Source of the DNA: Cokeromyces recurvatus
Taxonomy: Eukaryota; Mucoromycota; Mucoromycetes; Mucorales; Mucoraceae
Reading direction: 5' to 3'
DNA: 64,000 nucleotides
NCBI RefSeq assembly: GCF_025118155.1
Contig: NW_026251387.1
Span: 1,457,501 to 1,521,500 of the forward strand
Part shown: in pieces, positions 1-12,625 of the stretch
Layout of the letters: the number at the start of each line of letters is the position of its first letter
How positions within the stretch are numbered: the first letter of the stretch is position 1
The notes under the pieces: model-generated
What the model was told of the DNA's origin: nothing
Database searches by the model: none
Seen by the model: the letters and a program-made list of their open reading frames with translations, nothing else
Translations under genes and position numbers: made by a program

Positions 1-70
1 AATAAACGTATATATCATACATTTTATATGCTATCCCTTCATTTATTTATTTATTTTATAACATTCATTA

Positions 71-1543
71 TTAAAAATCACCCATATCATCATCATCATC
101 TAAATCACCCTCTGCAATTTCTTGAGCAAGTTCTCTTTCTCTTTCCCTTGCTTCTTCAGCACTAGCTAATTCTTTTCTATGTGCATCCATAGGGAAACGC
201 ATGGCCTTAACAGCCTCATTATGAAGATTCAAACAAAAGTTAATACGTTGATGGTAAGCATTTTGTGGTTCATTCGTACTATAGATATCAACAACTTCTT
301 TACTCTTCATATATCCTTTTGAATGATCTAAGGTAGCATCAATAACACCATCTCGAATTGCTTTAGCCACAATGAATTCTGCATCCTCCTCACTGTCCAA
401 ATGAAGCTTGATACAAATATCTCTCAAAGAAATTTTAGAATAAGAAAGACTGATCATACGAATACCCGTCTTAATAACATTGTGACGTAGACGAAGAATA
501 AGAGTATACGTCTTATCCTTTTTAAATACTGCATCATAATGTGCTAATCCTTCTTGAAATTTGTTAAGATCACCAACACGAACAGCTAATAAAATAATAT
601 ATTAATATTACAATTGAAGGATAAAAAAAAATAAAAATAAAATAATAATACCTTGAGTAATGACAAGATAAGGTGCAAGGGCCTTCTTTAAAATAGTCTG
701 TCTAAAGACAGATCTTTCAGGAATTTCACCCATTAAAAGCTGAACAACAATAAAGAATTTATAAGCAGTTTGTTGGAAACCAGCTGTAACGTTGTTTTGA
801 GGTGCTTTTCTAATGGCCTGTGTCAAGTAAGTATGAGCAGCAGTGTAATCTAATTGAAGAGCTTTGATACGACCAAGATAATAAGCGTAACGAGCAGCTT
901 GATTATTTCCTGCCTTTTCAGGGAATGTACTCTTAGAAACAAGTTTATCTGCTTGATCATAAAGGTTATGGAAAAAGTAATTACGCAACAATAAATTTAA
1001 TAATGTTGCTTGGCTTTCCACATCATGTCTTAATGTAGCTGTTCTATGTGCCGCTAACTGAACACTAAAATAAAATGCATTCAATTAATTTTCTTTTTTT
1101 CTTTCTTTTTCTTTTTTCAGTTTATCTTGCTTACGGTCTAATTTCGGCCAGTGTATTTGTTAATTCATGAAAGCGTGCATGATAAAAATAGACACGAGCA
1201 GCAATTTGATCCATGGTTCTACGGTTCAAATGGACGACTTTTTCTATAGTTTTATTTGATAACTCGAGACCCTAAAAAAGTATACTCATATTTAGCTTTT
1301 GTTCACTTTTTCTTTTCTTTTTTTTTTTTTTTTTTTTTGTTTCCCTCTTTCAAAATCCTTCTTACCTTCTCCAATTCATTTTTATCCAACAAATAAATCA
1401 ATACATTCAAGTAAAGATAAATATCAACTTCAGGTAAAACAACATTCTTTTTATCGGTCTCTTCCTCGCTTGATGCTTTTTCGGTCTAATAATAAAAGTT
1501 AAATAACTATATAATGTAGAAAAAAAAAAGAAGGGATAAAAAC

Positions 1544-1582
<39 letters not shown>

Positions 1583-1867
1583 ACCTCATTCAAATATTTC
1601 AAGAGCTCTGATCTTTGTTCATCACCTAATAGCAATTGCATACCATAGATTATAAACATTACTCTACTCCTCAAATATATTTAATTGATATAAAACTTAC
1701 CAGAATTATAGTAGTCCGAGATCACCTGTGCAAGTATTTCAGAAGTCAAACGACGTCTAATTGAAGGTAAAGTTCTCAAAACACGTGTGGTGAATCTTGA
1801 TTCAATAGTTTCAACTGCACGTTCCAACAAAGTGAAATTACGTTTGATTTCTATACATCACAATTAA

Positions 1868-1898
<31 letters not shown>

Positions 1899-2040
1899 CA
1901 CGTCTTCTTGTTCGTTTAATGTATGTTGTACCTGTAATTGTTTCTTTTGTAATGCGTTGATGTTTTGTTTCTTCATCTTCAACAACTTCCATTGATTCAA
2001 CTTCGTTATTTTTATCTTGCTTTTGTTCCTTACTACTCAT
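71..2040 (-). CDS. RPN3: 26S proteasome regulatory subunit Rpn3 (PSMD3), PCI-domain lid subunit
   Basis: Subunit of the 19S lid of the 26S proteasome, which helps hold the lid together and dock it on the base. I read seven exons on the minus strand: 2040-1932, 1850-1701, 1661-1585, 1485-1366, 1271-1135, 1064-652 and 585-71, giving 506 residues, close to the usual 500-535. The middle exons read like the helical solenoid of the family ([17 protein letters not shown]), and the last exons carry the PCI/winged-helix part ([12 protein letters not shown]) and the typical acidic tail ending DDDDDMGDF. The start MSSKEQKQ is the first ATG after the promoter it shares with the divergent gene at 2391. 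Introns 1 and 3 hold A-runs of about 24 and 36 nt. The exon 3 acceptor (AGAG/TAATG) was chosen because it is the only nearby AG that keeps frame. Family is secure; exact splice sites are by eye. Confidence 0.93.
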
Positions 2041-2390
2041 TGTGTGAAATTATGCTATGATGTATATATTTATTTATTTAAAGGAAAAAAAAGCAAAAAT
2101 AATTGTAATATTTCTGCACAAAAAAAAAATTCGACTTACGATTTTGGATGTATTGCGCGTCGTCAATCAAATGATGACATCTTTTCTTGATGAATATTCG
2201 GAGTTTTCATTATTATTTGACAGAAAAAAAAAAATCTTTGATTTGCCTTAAAAGAAATTTCTTACTTTTCAAAAAAATGTCAAAGTTACCATTACATGAT
2301 TCTAATTTAAACATTCAAGATCTGAATAGTAAATGTTAATGAATTATAATTGACTTTAAAAATGTATTTATTTATTCGTTCATTATTTTC
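2041..2390. promoter_or_regulatory. Shared divergent promoter region of RPN3 and the C2H2 gene
   Basis: About 350 bp of AT-rich DNA lies between the divergent start codons at 2040 (-) and 2391 (+). No coding signal fits here, so it should hold both promoters. I saw no copy of the yeast proteasome-associated control element. Confidence 0.5.
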
Positions 2391-3910
2391 ATGGCAGTCT
2401 TCCAACCGATAAAAAAAATTTTGCCTTATGATTTACCAAAACATTCTGTTTCGACTGTACCTGAGCCAATGGAAGCAGCCAACCAAACAAAAACAGCTTC
2501 GCTTTTACAAAAAGAGGCTACCAATGACAATGATACTTATTGTAGGGCATGTAAAAAGAAGTTTACTAATAAACTTACCTATGTCAATCATCTAAAAAGT
2601 GCAAAACACATTGCTAATGAAAAGAAAATGAAGCCTACACTGCCTTCTTCATCATCACTTTCAAAACCTATTTCAAGCGGGAAAATAATGGTGAATCCTC
2701 AAGTTCAAGGTAATTTAATATATATATAAAGAAAGAGAGAAAATTTAATAACTAAAAAGAATAGAAATAACAATATAGAAGCGTTAAATAAGTTAGAAGC
2801 AGCACAAAAGTCATCCGATCCAACTTCTTCAGTAACCCTATATTGGAACTTAGCACACACTTTTTACACTTTAAAATATCCTCAATATACTGCTAAATCA
2901 TTAAAATTGATTATTGAGACATTGACTTCTACATCAAGCACGACATTTTCTTCAGCACAAGTTACTGCTTTTTTGTACAATTCACGATTAGCATTAGCCA
3001 GGTTATTCTGTATCTATCAACAACTAGATGAATGTAGGACTGTTTATTTAGATGCTCTAGAAGGGAAATGGAAAATAGAAAAAATGGAATTGTTAAATAT
3101 TGCAAAGGTTAGTAAAATACTGTATTTTCTATATAACCGAATATAATTTATGATACATCTTTTTTTTTTGTGTGTGTGTATATGTGTGTGTAGAATTTAC
3201 GACATTTATCAATTATTGAGTTATTACAGTCCTGTGATCAACTTGCTAATCGATATTTAACTAGAGAAAGAAATAGAACAAAGCCAGCACCTGCATTAAC
3301 TGACCCCAATAACTCAATTACTTTTATTTTAAATGAAGCAGCTAATTTATTTGCTCAGGAAGGACATCTATTCAGCGACACTATTCTTACAGAACATGTA
3401 TCTATTGTATTATATGCCACATGTTCACTTACTTGTCCATACGAGCAAATGCCTGGATTTATAAAAAATGATTTTTACTCTTTAATGACTCAGATATATG
3501 CATCGCTTGATGGCTTAACTCATCGTATTATTGAAGTTAAAATGCTAGATACAAGTAATATTTGGAACATTTTTTATTCCTTACTTTTATCAATAGAAAT
3601 AGGTAGGGAAAATAGTGAGTCTCATATAGATTTCATATTAACATGAGTGAGTGTATTAGATGACCTTGTTCGAGCTAAATCAATAAAAGCAAGCCTTCTT
3701 CAACAAGAAACATATAGCTTATACCCAGATGTCAAATTACTATGCGATTTATATGAATATAAAATTACTTTAGATTCTTCTTCAAACCTGGCTTATGATT
3801 TAGACCACATCACTTTAATATTAGAACTGACTAATGAACCATTGTTAATTCGTCAACAAACAAAGCAAGTACAAGAAGATGTTTTAAACAGAATTAGAAA
3901 TTTAATATAA
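2391..3910 (+). CDS. U1/JAZ-type C2H2 zinc-finger protein with a helical C-terminal region, unknown function
   Basis: Four exons (2391-2709, 2779-3107, 3194-3602, 3648-3910) give 439 residues. One zinc finger is clear: C51-x2-C54-x12-H67-x5-H73, the long-spacer form seen in U1-type/JAZ fingers that bind RNA or dsRNA. The rest is rich in Leu/Ala/Tyr helices reminiscent of TPR or HEAT-like solenoids (VTLYWNLAHTFYTLKYPQY), but I cannot name a family. The last intron is only 45 nt, a multiple of three, with a TTAAC branch-like site and an in-frame TGA, so retaining it would truncate the protein. The gene is divergent from RPN3. The finger supports nucleic-acid binding; any wider role is unknown. 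Confidence 0.75.
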
Positions 3911-4359
3911 TTCTATTTTTAATTTTTTTTTTCTTTTTCTATGCATACTTTTTATATGAATGGTTCATATCATAATAACTTTTTATTTATTTATTTATTT
4001 ATTTATATATAAATAAACTTGGAACTATCAATAAGGAAAGAAAGGAAAAGAAAACAAAAAAGAAAGGGTTTCTCCAAAGAATGTTAAATTTTGCCTGTTT
4101 TATTAGAAAAGGGAGATCTATTCATGTTTAACTGTATATTGTTCGTAAGGGAAAAAAATACTAATTTATTTAGGTATTATTTACAAGGAAAATAAAATAA
4201 AATGAAGGTATAAGCTTATCCATAGTAATTAAGGAAATATATATATATATATATATATGTATATGTATATATTTCTATGTATTATATAAATAAAACGAGA
4301 GGTCTGATATAAGATAAGAAGAATAATTAAGGTATATATATATATATATAAAAAGGAAT
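3911..4359. other. Convergent intergenic region with AT microsatellites
   Basis: This stretch separates two convergent genes and should hold both 3' ends. It contains TTTA repeats near 3981, a run of AT dinucleotides near 4231-4258 and another near 4334-4350. No further gene is visible. Confidence 0.5.
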
Positions 4360-5847
4360 CTAAGTTCTTTGTGCTTCTTGTTGTAATTTGTAAAGGAAAA
4401 CTAAAGTACGACTCAAGTTTGCGCATCCTTGTTCTAGTTGAAGTGCACGATAGGTTTTCATTAAAGAATGAGTCGCAAATTCAAACATTTGTGCTCTATG
4501 AGAGTGCATTAATGTTGCATTATTTAACATATTTGAATAGTAATCATATCCTATTTTAGCAAAGTGCTCAGAGAGACGAGAAATTGAAGTAGACCAAACA
4601 CCACTATGATCGTCTAGGGTCGTCTCCCTTTCATTTGCATTATTCGTGTTAGAATAGGAAGAACTAGAGAGAAATTGTTTGCACCAATAATAAGATCCAT
4701 TCGAATTGCCACTACTTTTTGTCCTTGGTCTCTTATGTTTCAAGATATGAGGCCAATCCCATCCTGCTGGTTGAAATACGGGCTTTGCCATATTGAAGAC
4801 CATAGGCATCTTGAAGTCTCCATCGTTCTCTTCATTCGTATTCGTCTCCTCTTGTTCTTGATTATTTTCTAGGATAATGATTGATTTCCTTCTTTCTAAG
4901 AATGAAGAATTTCTTCTATTAAGATGAGGTATATGATTATTACTTGATGAACCATTACTTGGACTTGGCGCAGTAGGTAAACTAGTTGGATAGGGTAAAA
5001 TGACAGATTTGGGACGAATGATAAACACTTTTTGTATAAGTTTTTGAATTTCATCTAAAACGTCTATATCTTCTTCTTGTTGAAAGATACGATGATAGCT
5101 ACCTGCCATACGTGCTAAATTTTGTGCTGCATTCTCTTGAAAGACCATACTAAAGTCCTTTGCAATATTGTTCAATACCTCTTTCTTAGATTCATCTGAC
5201 ATACAGGACTCGTAGATGATATAATATTTTCCAATTGAACTGAAGCCGAGTCCTAAAGTAGCTAAATGAGATCGTGTTACTTTTACAACACGATAAGCAG
5301 GGAATTTTAATTGAGCTGAGGCTAAGATAGAGAGAACGATATTTTCAACATCTCTTTTACGATGTTTCCAGTCATTACGTAGCTTTTTTAAAGCCTGTAA
5401 TAAATCTGTAAGGTCTTCATGGGCTTGACCATACTCTTCTAATAAACCACTGATGCGTTGTACTTGATCCAAGTGACTAATCCGTTCAAGATCACTCGCG
5501 TGTTGGCGTATGCATTGTGATTCAAGCTGCATGTTGTATCGATCACGAAGAGTTAAAACCCATTCTGTCAAATGATTCCAATCTTCTATAGTTACTGGTA
5601 ACTGACGATGTTCAATAAGTGCTCTAGCCATCTTATAGGCTTGTTGCTGTTCATATTTAGATAACATTCCCAATTTTTGACAAACTTCCATTTGTTCAAC
5701 TGAGCATATCTGTCCAAATGCTTCGATCAACGAATTTTGGATATTTTGTAACTCGCTCATACCTGAATTCATATTTAGTTGAGATGTAACTGAGTTAGGA
5801 GTAATTAAAGATTTAGAAGGAGAAACCATAGAAGTAGTTGCTGCCAT
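4360..5847 (-). CDS. Uncharacterised 495-residue helical protein with a Ser/Asn-rich C-terminal half
   Basis: A single uninterrupted reading frame of 495 codons plus stop. The start ATG at 5847 (MAATTSMVSPSKS) is preferred because the two codons before it are not ATG. Residues about 30-300 are charged and helical, with many Gln, Leu, Lys and Glu (LLQALKKLRNDWKHRKRDVE), so coiled coil or a helical bundle is likely. After about residue 300 come low-complexity Ser/Asn/Pro stretches, then a final helical segment near the C-terminus. I see no signal peptide, membrane span or catalytic motif and do not recognise the family. The lack of introns contrasts with its neighbours. The upstream DNA is a purine-rich tract. 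Confidence 0.75.
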   Translation of the reverse strand: MAATTSMVSPSKSLITPNSVTSQLNMNSGMSELQNIQNSLIEAFGQICSVEQMEVCQKLGMLSKYEQQQAYKMARALIEHRQLPVTIEDWNHLTEWVLTLRDRYNMQLESQCIRQHASDLERISHLDQVQRISGLLEEYGQAHEDLTDLLQALKKLRNDWKHRKRDVENIVLSILASAQLKFPAYRVVKVTRSHLATLGLGFSSIGKYYIIYESCMSDESKKEVLNNIAKDFSMVFQENAAQNLARMAGSYHRIFQQEEDIDVLDEIQKLIQKVFIIRPKSVILPYPTSLPTAPSPSNGSSSNNHIPHLNRRNSSFLERRKSIIILENNQEQEETNTNEENDGDFKMPMVFNMAKPVFQPAGWDWPHILKHKRPRTKSSGNSNGSYYWCKQFLSSSSYSNTNNANERETTLDDHSGVWSTSISRLSEHFAKIGYDYYSNMLNNATLMHSHRAQMFEFATHSLMKTYRALQLEQGCANLSRTLVFLYKLQQEAQRT

Positions 5848-7583
5848 TATCAAATTAAAAGAAGAAGAAAAAAAGGAGAAGAAGAAAAGAAAAAAAGAAA
5901 AAGAAAAGAAAAAAGATATATCTATATATAAACAGAAAGGAAAAAAAAAAAAAAAGACAAAACAATATAAATGTATTTAATGCATTAAAGAGAAAGGGAT
6001 TTAAGGGAAAGATGAACTTTATATGTATACATGTATATAAATATATATTTACAACAATACACTCACTTCTCTATACTGCACACAGACCGTCCATTCCTTT
6101 TCTTTGTTCCCTTATTCCTTCATGACTTTTATATATAATCGGAATTATAAAAATGATAGGATAATCACAATACTGCGAAAGTAACTGAACACCTATTTGT
6201 AATACATATAGCTAATAGTGCTATAATATTAAAAATCATCCTATAAAAAGCATAAGGTTTTTATTTGATGAGATTGCTTTTTTGTTTTTATAATATAGTA
6301 CATAATTCAATTTTTTTTTGTTAATTATAGAACCTACGTTCCTAAATCCTCCCCTCCCCCTTTCCCTTCCTTAATCGATCATTTTTGACATAGTTTACAT
6401 CAACTTATACTACCGAGCCCTTAATTTTTTTTTTTTTTTTTTTATTATTATGATTTAAACTTTTTTTTAATTTTCCTTTTTTGGCCACAATGATCGTTGA
6501 GACCGTGTCCTACATTTTTATGCTCATACCAGCCAAAATAAAATAAACCATATAATGCAATCATTTAAGAAGTTATCCTGTATAAGTAAAAACGTTTCTC
6601 ATATCCTTTAACACTTGGCATTATTCTTTCATACATACATACATACATACATACAAAAAAGATATTTTTATATATATTGCCAAGATATCCGGATTGAATA
6701 CACTCATCTTAAATACCTACATTTGTACTATGAAAAATTCATAAGCCTGTACACTTTAATAAACTGTACACAGATACAATAAATATATAAATATATGTGA
6801 GTTTAAAAGTATAACTATTATACACGATAGTTTTTTTTTTTTATCATTTCGTTCTTTCCATTTTATTGCAGAAAAATAAACAAAAATAAAAAAAAAAGGT
6901 AATGACATCATTTCACGATATCTACGGTTACGAACATGTACTTAAATACATAAAATTGTAAAATATAAGTCGAAAAAAAAAAAGCAAAAACAAAACATGT
7001 CAACATAAATTTTTTCAGTGTGACATTATTTTTGAGAAAAGATGTATAATAATAATACAAAAAAAAAGGAGGGGGGATAGTAGTAATATGTATAAAGGAT
7101 ATTATGTAATGGAAACACATGGTTTAAACAAGTCAATTGTATAACAAAAAATCACATTAATATTGGCTTTCATTGGCTTTGAATGGAATGGCCCGATGTT
7201 TTCTTTATGTGTCACGTATAAGCAAGTTGCATCTTGATTTTCCACTGCCATAAAGCATACTACCTTTTATTATTTGAACTAAATAAATCGTAAGACAATT
7301 GTTCTTTATTTTTTTTTATTTTTTTTTTTTTGTGACACATTATTTGTAGTATATTAAAAGGGATGAAAGGCATTTTTGTGTGAAATGTGTAATATTTATC
7401 TCTCAAGGTAAATTATACTTATTTTTTAGAAAATTAATATTTAAAAAGACATAGTATAATTGTTTATTAATTTATAAGAGGAAACGAGATATGAACGATT
7501 AATATATACAAATTATGAATAATATATGATGTAAAGTAGAACAGACTTGTGTAGGAAGAGGCAAAAATGATTATGTGTATAAA
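5848..7583. other. 1.7-kb intergenic region, no gene seen
   Basis: AT-rich sequence with homopolymer T and A runs, a short CATA repeat near 6635-6655 and no reading frame with coding character. The part nearest 5848 is GA-rich and is the likely 5' leader and promoter of the gene ending at 4360. Confidence 0.5.
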
Positions 7584-9651
7584 CTATGTATAAGCAGCTA
7601 TTTTTTTGTATTTATTGCTATTGCTATTACTACTACTACTACTACTATTGCGAGGTACAGACTGTGCTCTTAAGGTTTTTCTTTGATTAATATTATTATT
7701 TTTAGAAATAATATTCTTCATTGTTGTTATAGTTGGTTTACTTTCTATAGATTTTCTAATAACACCTACGTTTACTAAAGAAGATGTTCTGTCCCTAATT
7801 CTTCGAGTCATAGGATGAGTAGATGGCATTGGTGACTGATTTTCATTAGGAACAAATGTATTTCTACGAGTTTTTGTAATTGAATTTCTATTCTTTTGTA
7901 GTTGTTCCATCGTATTTAACAAATTTTCTTCAAAAGTTTTTCGTGCCTGACTTTCACGTTTAACTGACAATTCTAATTCATTCATTCTGGATAATAATGA
8001 TTGATAAATTATGTCTTCTTCTCTTTCAGGGGTAAGAGTAAAAGAAGTAATTGTTGTGTTACCATCATTCATCATGATGTGTTGTTGTCTTTGTTGATAC
8101 ATGATTTCAACTCTCTTTAATTTCCTTTCTACTTCCTGTCGCCTTTTCCTTTCCTCTTCTAATAATGCCTCTAATTCAGCTAAACGTTCATTTGATTTTT
8201 GCTGTTCTAATTTGAGAGAATCATGAAGCATATGAAATAATTGCATCAGATCAGTAGTTACAGATGTGTTCTCTCCCATTTTATTTTTTATTGTTAAATT
8301 AGGTGGCGTTGATATTGACTTGTAATCCTTCCAAATGATTTGGACTTTAGACGTTGTATCAGTGGAAGTAGCGACAGGTTGTGTAGATTCCTTATTATGC
8401 GATCGTAGTCTAGGTAGATGCAAAAGCACTTTTCTAGATATGTAACGGTTATGATATGTTTCATCAGGAGGTAAAAGTGATGTTGTACTTGTGATAATAT
8501 TATTTGTTGCCCATCGTTTTCCCGCTTCACTCTTGAATTCAATTTTATGATTACTATAGCATGAAGAGAAGGTGGATGAAGGTATTGGCTTAACAGATGC
8601 AATAGAACGTTGATACGACTCTTTTTTTGTAGATGATGGTACTCCTTTAGACGATCTCTCCACTTCATTAATCCAGTTAATAACTTCAAGCTCTTTATTT
8701 GCCTTAGACAGCGGTTTATTATCTTCATTTTTAGAAAACCATTTCTTGATGGCTAACTCATCAGGTTGTTTCATTTCTAATGCTGTTATAGTGTCTTGGT
8801 TTGGTAACTGATGCATACTATCACTTGCTATAGGGCTTTGAATAACTGATAAACGTTGACGCTTTGCTGTAGACACTGCTAATCTTTTAAGAAATTTGGA
8901 CCGAGGAGGAAATTGATAATGTTCTTGCTCTGGAGTTAGGATCTGTGGAACAATAATTTCTTGTCTACCATCAGGATATCGCTTGATAATAGCCTAAAGA
9001 TGTCGAAGAGCCCGATATATTTGTGATTTTATAAAGTAAAATAAAGATAAATAAAAAGATAAAAAGAAATTAATTTTAATGTGTTCTTTTTCTTTTTTTT
9101 TTTAAAAAAAAAGGGGGGAAATATTATTTATGAAAGTTGTGTAGATTCATGAAACACTCTTTTTTTTTTTTTCATTTAACATTTCTATTCTCGGTTACCC
9201 TCTTTCTCTATTCTTTTTCCTTTAATAATATATATTCCCTTTATTTTTCCTTTCTTTTTTTTTTTTCTTTACAAAGGGCAATTAGAATAATAAGGGAATA
9301 TTATTATTATTATTGTTTTTAAGAGAAAAAGAAGAAGAGAGAAGAGTGATAATCAATCTTATTGAAAGAGAATATAAATATTAAAATGAACACACGATAA
9401 TATATTTTGTGTATAAATTAAAATAAAAATATTACTCGGCGCACCTTCTTCCGGTCTCCCCACATCTTCAGTGACCGGGGTTCACGTCTACTATTGCGTA
9501 GCACTTGTGCCATTGCTGATGCTGCTACTCTAGCTGCTACTTTCTTTTGTTGGTTCTCTTTTATTTTGTTAGATAATGATGCTATAGGGCCCGTGCGTGT
9601 CTGTGCTCTATCTTCTTTTTTCCTGTTTTCATTTTGAACCAACTCATGCAT
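7584..9651 (-). CDS. Coiled-coil protein with a conserved-looking basic N-terminus, unknown function
   Basis: Two exons, 9651-9445 and 8993-7584, give 538 residues. The junction reads smoothly through GDRKK/AIIKRYPDG. An in-frame stop lies just before the ATG at 9651, which fixes the start (MHELVQNENRKKE). The N-terminal ~140 residues are basic. A strong heptad-like segment follows at roughly residues 320-370 (LEEERKRRQEVERKLKRVE), with a second one later (SRMNELELSVKRESQARK). The tail is Ser/Asn/Arg-rich. This layout suits a cytoskeletal or scaffold protein, but that is inference and I do not recognise a family. The 451-nt intron is unusually long for this window and includes a T-run/A-run switch near 9100. 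Confidence 0.65.
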
Positions 9652-10207
9652 TTAATAATCTGAAGCAATCCCTTCTTTTTATTGAGTTTTCTTCTTCTTT
9701 TCTCTGATCTATACTCGGTATGGCTTTTTCATGAATATTTAGTGTTAAACCTGCAGCAAAAAAAAAAAATAGGCGTCTATATAAAAAGAAATGTGTATAA
9801 TATTATATATTTATATATATTGCTCTATTGGCTTTAAACAATAATAAATATTAAATGTATTATTATAATAGTATTTATGTGTTGAATAGTATATAAAGAA
9901 AGAAAAAAAATTTGAAAGAAAGCGAAAAAAAAAAGAGTAAAAGGGAGAAGAAATTGAACAAAAACTATACTTTTTTTTTTCTGTGGTTGACAATCCATGC
10001 GGAAAGTGATTCAAAAGAAAGGTTACACGCTATAATAATATGCTCACATGAGTGTACAATATGCAATAAAAAATATATTTAACCATTACCTTTATGTGTT
10101 AATCGTGCAGCTTTTTAGGGGTTAAAGGTGGTGGCAATACATTATTTCTAATGATTTAAATATAGTTTTTAGTCATTTTATGATAATAACGATATTCTAT
10201 TCGTTAT
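9652..10207. other. Intergenic region, no gene seen
   Basis: AT-rich DNA between the 5' end of the coiled-coil gene and the 3' end of the VHS-GAT gene. It should hold the promoter of the former and the 3' untranslated region of the latter. No coding frame is supported. Confidence 0.45.
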
Positions 10208-11356
10208 TTACCCTGAAATATTGGCTGAATTTATATCAGCTTGTACATGATTAGTATCAGCGAAAGGGTCAAAAGGATCCATACTAAAGGAAAAAGTATA
10301 AGTATATAAGTGTATATGTATGGATGTATGTAGCAATAATAATTGTACCTTTGATTTGAATTAAAATTGATTTGTGGGACTTGAAATGGATTAGTAGCTT
10401 TAGCTGCTATTTGGTTATCATTAGAATTGTTATTGTCAGTAATATTATTATTTTCTTCTTCTAAATGATGTGGATTAGGGTTAGGGTTAGGCACAAAAGA
10501 TTCTCCATTCTAAATTAAAAGAATGTTATGCTTTCTTTTTCTCTCTCTCTCTCTTAATCGTTGACATGGTTTAATAAACTTACATTATGGATGTTACGAT
10601 CGAAAAGTGTTTGAGAATTAACAGTTGCTTCATTGACAGCACGTTGTTCAAGCATTTCATCATAGGATCTAAAACAATTTAAAAGTTCATTATTTGCGTT
10701 AATCAAAGCGGCTATAAAAAAAAAATTGAATTAAGATCTAACGTTGTATTACAAGATAAAATTAATTATTTATATAACGTTGTACTTTACAAATAAGCTC
10801 AGAATCTTCACAAATTTCCAAATAAAAGGCTAACAATTGTTGAGATTGTTTACATTTACTATAAAACTCCTATTATTTTAAGTTAGACTATTTTTGATTT
10901 GGTAATACTGTATTTCTTTCTAACCTGAATTAAATCATTCTTTGAAATATCTTCCTTTGTAGGGTCAGTGAACGATAAAGTTTGAGAAAATAGTTGTGCA
11001 CTGTTTTTTGCAACTTCAATACCATCTTTCATATCTGTGGGCTGATATTCAAGTTAAATATATACTAATTCACCTTCTCTAACCCTTTATATATATGTAT
11101 ATACATATATTACCGTAGGCATCTTTCTTGGCGCATGATTCGTGTTTCCAATAGTAAGGATCTGGCTTGGTTGACTATTGCCACCATGTAAACTTATCAT
11201 AGTATCGTAAGCTTTTTTTATGGCTCCAGATTGTGGATTTACTCTTGTTTGTCTTATCCATGTTTCTAAGCATTGTGTAAGTTTTCCACGTACTCTATCA
11301 TCAAGAGTCTTTATATACACGCATATGCATATAATTTAAGTATTTAATATCCTTCA

Positions 11357-11442
<86 letters not shown>

Positions 11443-11864
11443 TTGAATGAAGATAAGGCAAGAAGATCTTCACCGAATGACTTTGCACATAATTGAGTTT
11501 GGAACTTTTCAGAACAGTTTTCGGCCAAAGAATTCAAAATCTAGAGAAAATTATGCAGCATAAGTCTTTTATATATATATATGTCAAATTTTTCGGTTAT
11601 GAACTTCATAAACATGAGTAATAAAAACAAGAAGACAGAGAATATAATCACCTCTAAAGCTAGAAATTGTAGTTTGGGATCATGCGACATCATCTTCTTT
11701 TGTAAAAGTTTTCTTGCTTCTTTTGCACCCAATTCTGTTGAATTAACAGCATCACATATTTGAAAAACAAGTGTCCAATCTAATTCAGTTACAGATGGGT
11801 TTACTGCCTTTTCAATATTCGAAGTGATTTCTGTAGGTATTATTTTTTTGGAAAATAAAGGCAT
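10208..11864 (-). CDS. VHS-GAT domain endosomal/clathrin adaptor (Tom1/Lsb5-like) with NPF and DPF motifs
   Basis: Eight exons (11864-11652, 11540-11442, 11308-11114, 11041-10925, 10869-10791, 10711-10584, 10509-10349, 10283-10208) give 355 residues. Residues ~10-150 form a VHS domain (TELDWTLVFQICDAVNST; KLQFLALEILNSLAENC). A GAT-like three-helix region follows, around SQTLSFTDPTKEDISKNDL to SYDEMLEQRAVNEATV. VHS-GAT proteins sort ubiquitinated cargo at endosomes or the trans-Golgi. The tail has an NPF motif (EH-domain ligand) and, near the end, DPFDPF (AP-2 appendage-type ligand), which points to endocytic partners. No GAE domain is present, so it is Tom1- or Lsb5-like rather than GGA. Intron 2 contains an 81-nt T-run. 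Confidence 0.85.
11359..11439. repeat. 81-nt T homopolymer inside an intron of the VHS-GAT gene
   Basis: An unbroken T-run of about 81 nt lies next to the donor of the second intron; it is an A-run on the coding strand. It is the longest mononucleotide tract in the window. Its true length is uncertain because such runs are error-prone in sequencing. Confidence 0.9.
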
Positions 11865-12573
11865 GATACATAAGTAAAGACAAAATGAAGAAAAAAATAA
11901 AATAAAATAAAATAAAATAAAAATAAAAAAGGGAGTTTAAATCAATAGTAAAAATAGTGATAATAGTTTATTTCTGATTTTTGTTGATAAAATTCATGTG
12001 ATCAGACGTGGAATTTAAAAAAGAATACAAATATTCAACCATGTACATGAATATTTAGATGCAACAGTATTCAATGTAATAAAGAATATTCTATGCATAA
12101 AATAAATAATAGTGGTTTTCTACAAGTGATGATATGCTGATCAGAATATTATTGACAGACATTAAGTCAAAAAAATTGAAATAAGGTATTTGACAAATTT
12201 TATATTATTTTCTGCGGGAAAAGGCTCATAATGTACTTCTCGATTTGTAAAGAGAGAACTATACAAATCCAGGAAATAATGCAGCAGTATTTTCCTCTCT
12301 AAAGCTTTAAGAAAGTGTCTTGATTAAAGTATAATGATCAAATGTAGTATTGCTTGTAGTATATTATCAGTGATATACGCTGTCATTTTATTATCCTTTT
12401 CTAATATGATAAATTACTCTTATTATTATTAAGGTTATTAGGTTTAAAGTAAACTCTGTTGTTATTAATAAGCTAATAATGACTTTAAGGACAGGTTCAT
12501 ATTTAATGAATAATCGACTATTTAGATTACTTGAACGACAACATTGCTAGAATTTTCAACATATAAACTTTAG

Positions 12574-12625
<52 letters not shown>

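Noticed and set aside
8294..8728. 144-residue minus-strand frame
   Set aside because: It overlaps the coiled-coil gene in another frame and has no independent signals.
10124..10134. Yeast-type proteasome control element (GGTGGCAAA)
   Set aside because: The match is imperfect (GGTGGCAAT) and it is not upstream of RPN3 or BLM10.
10470..10492. Interstitial telomere
   Set aside because: Only about two TTAGGG units, inside an exon and in frame; no subtelomeric context.
11301..11537. Frame with a long poly-Lys stretch
   Set aside because: It is read-through of an intron A-run; the flanking parts belong to VHS-GAT exons.
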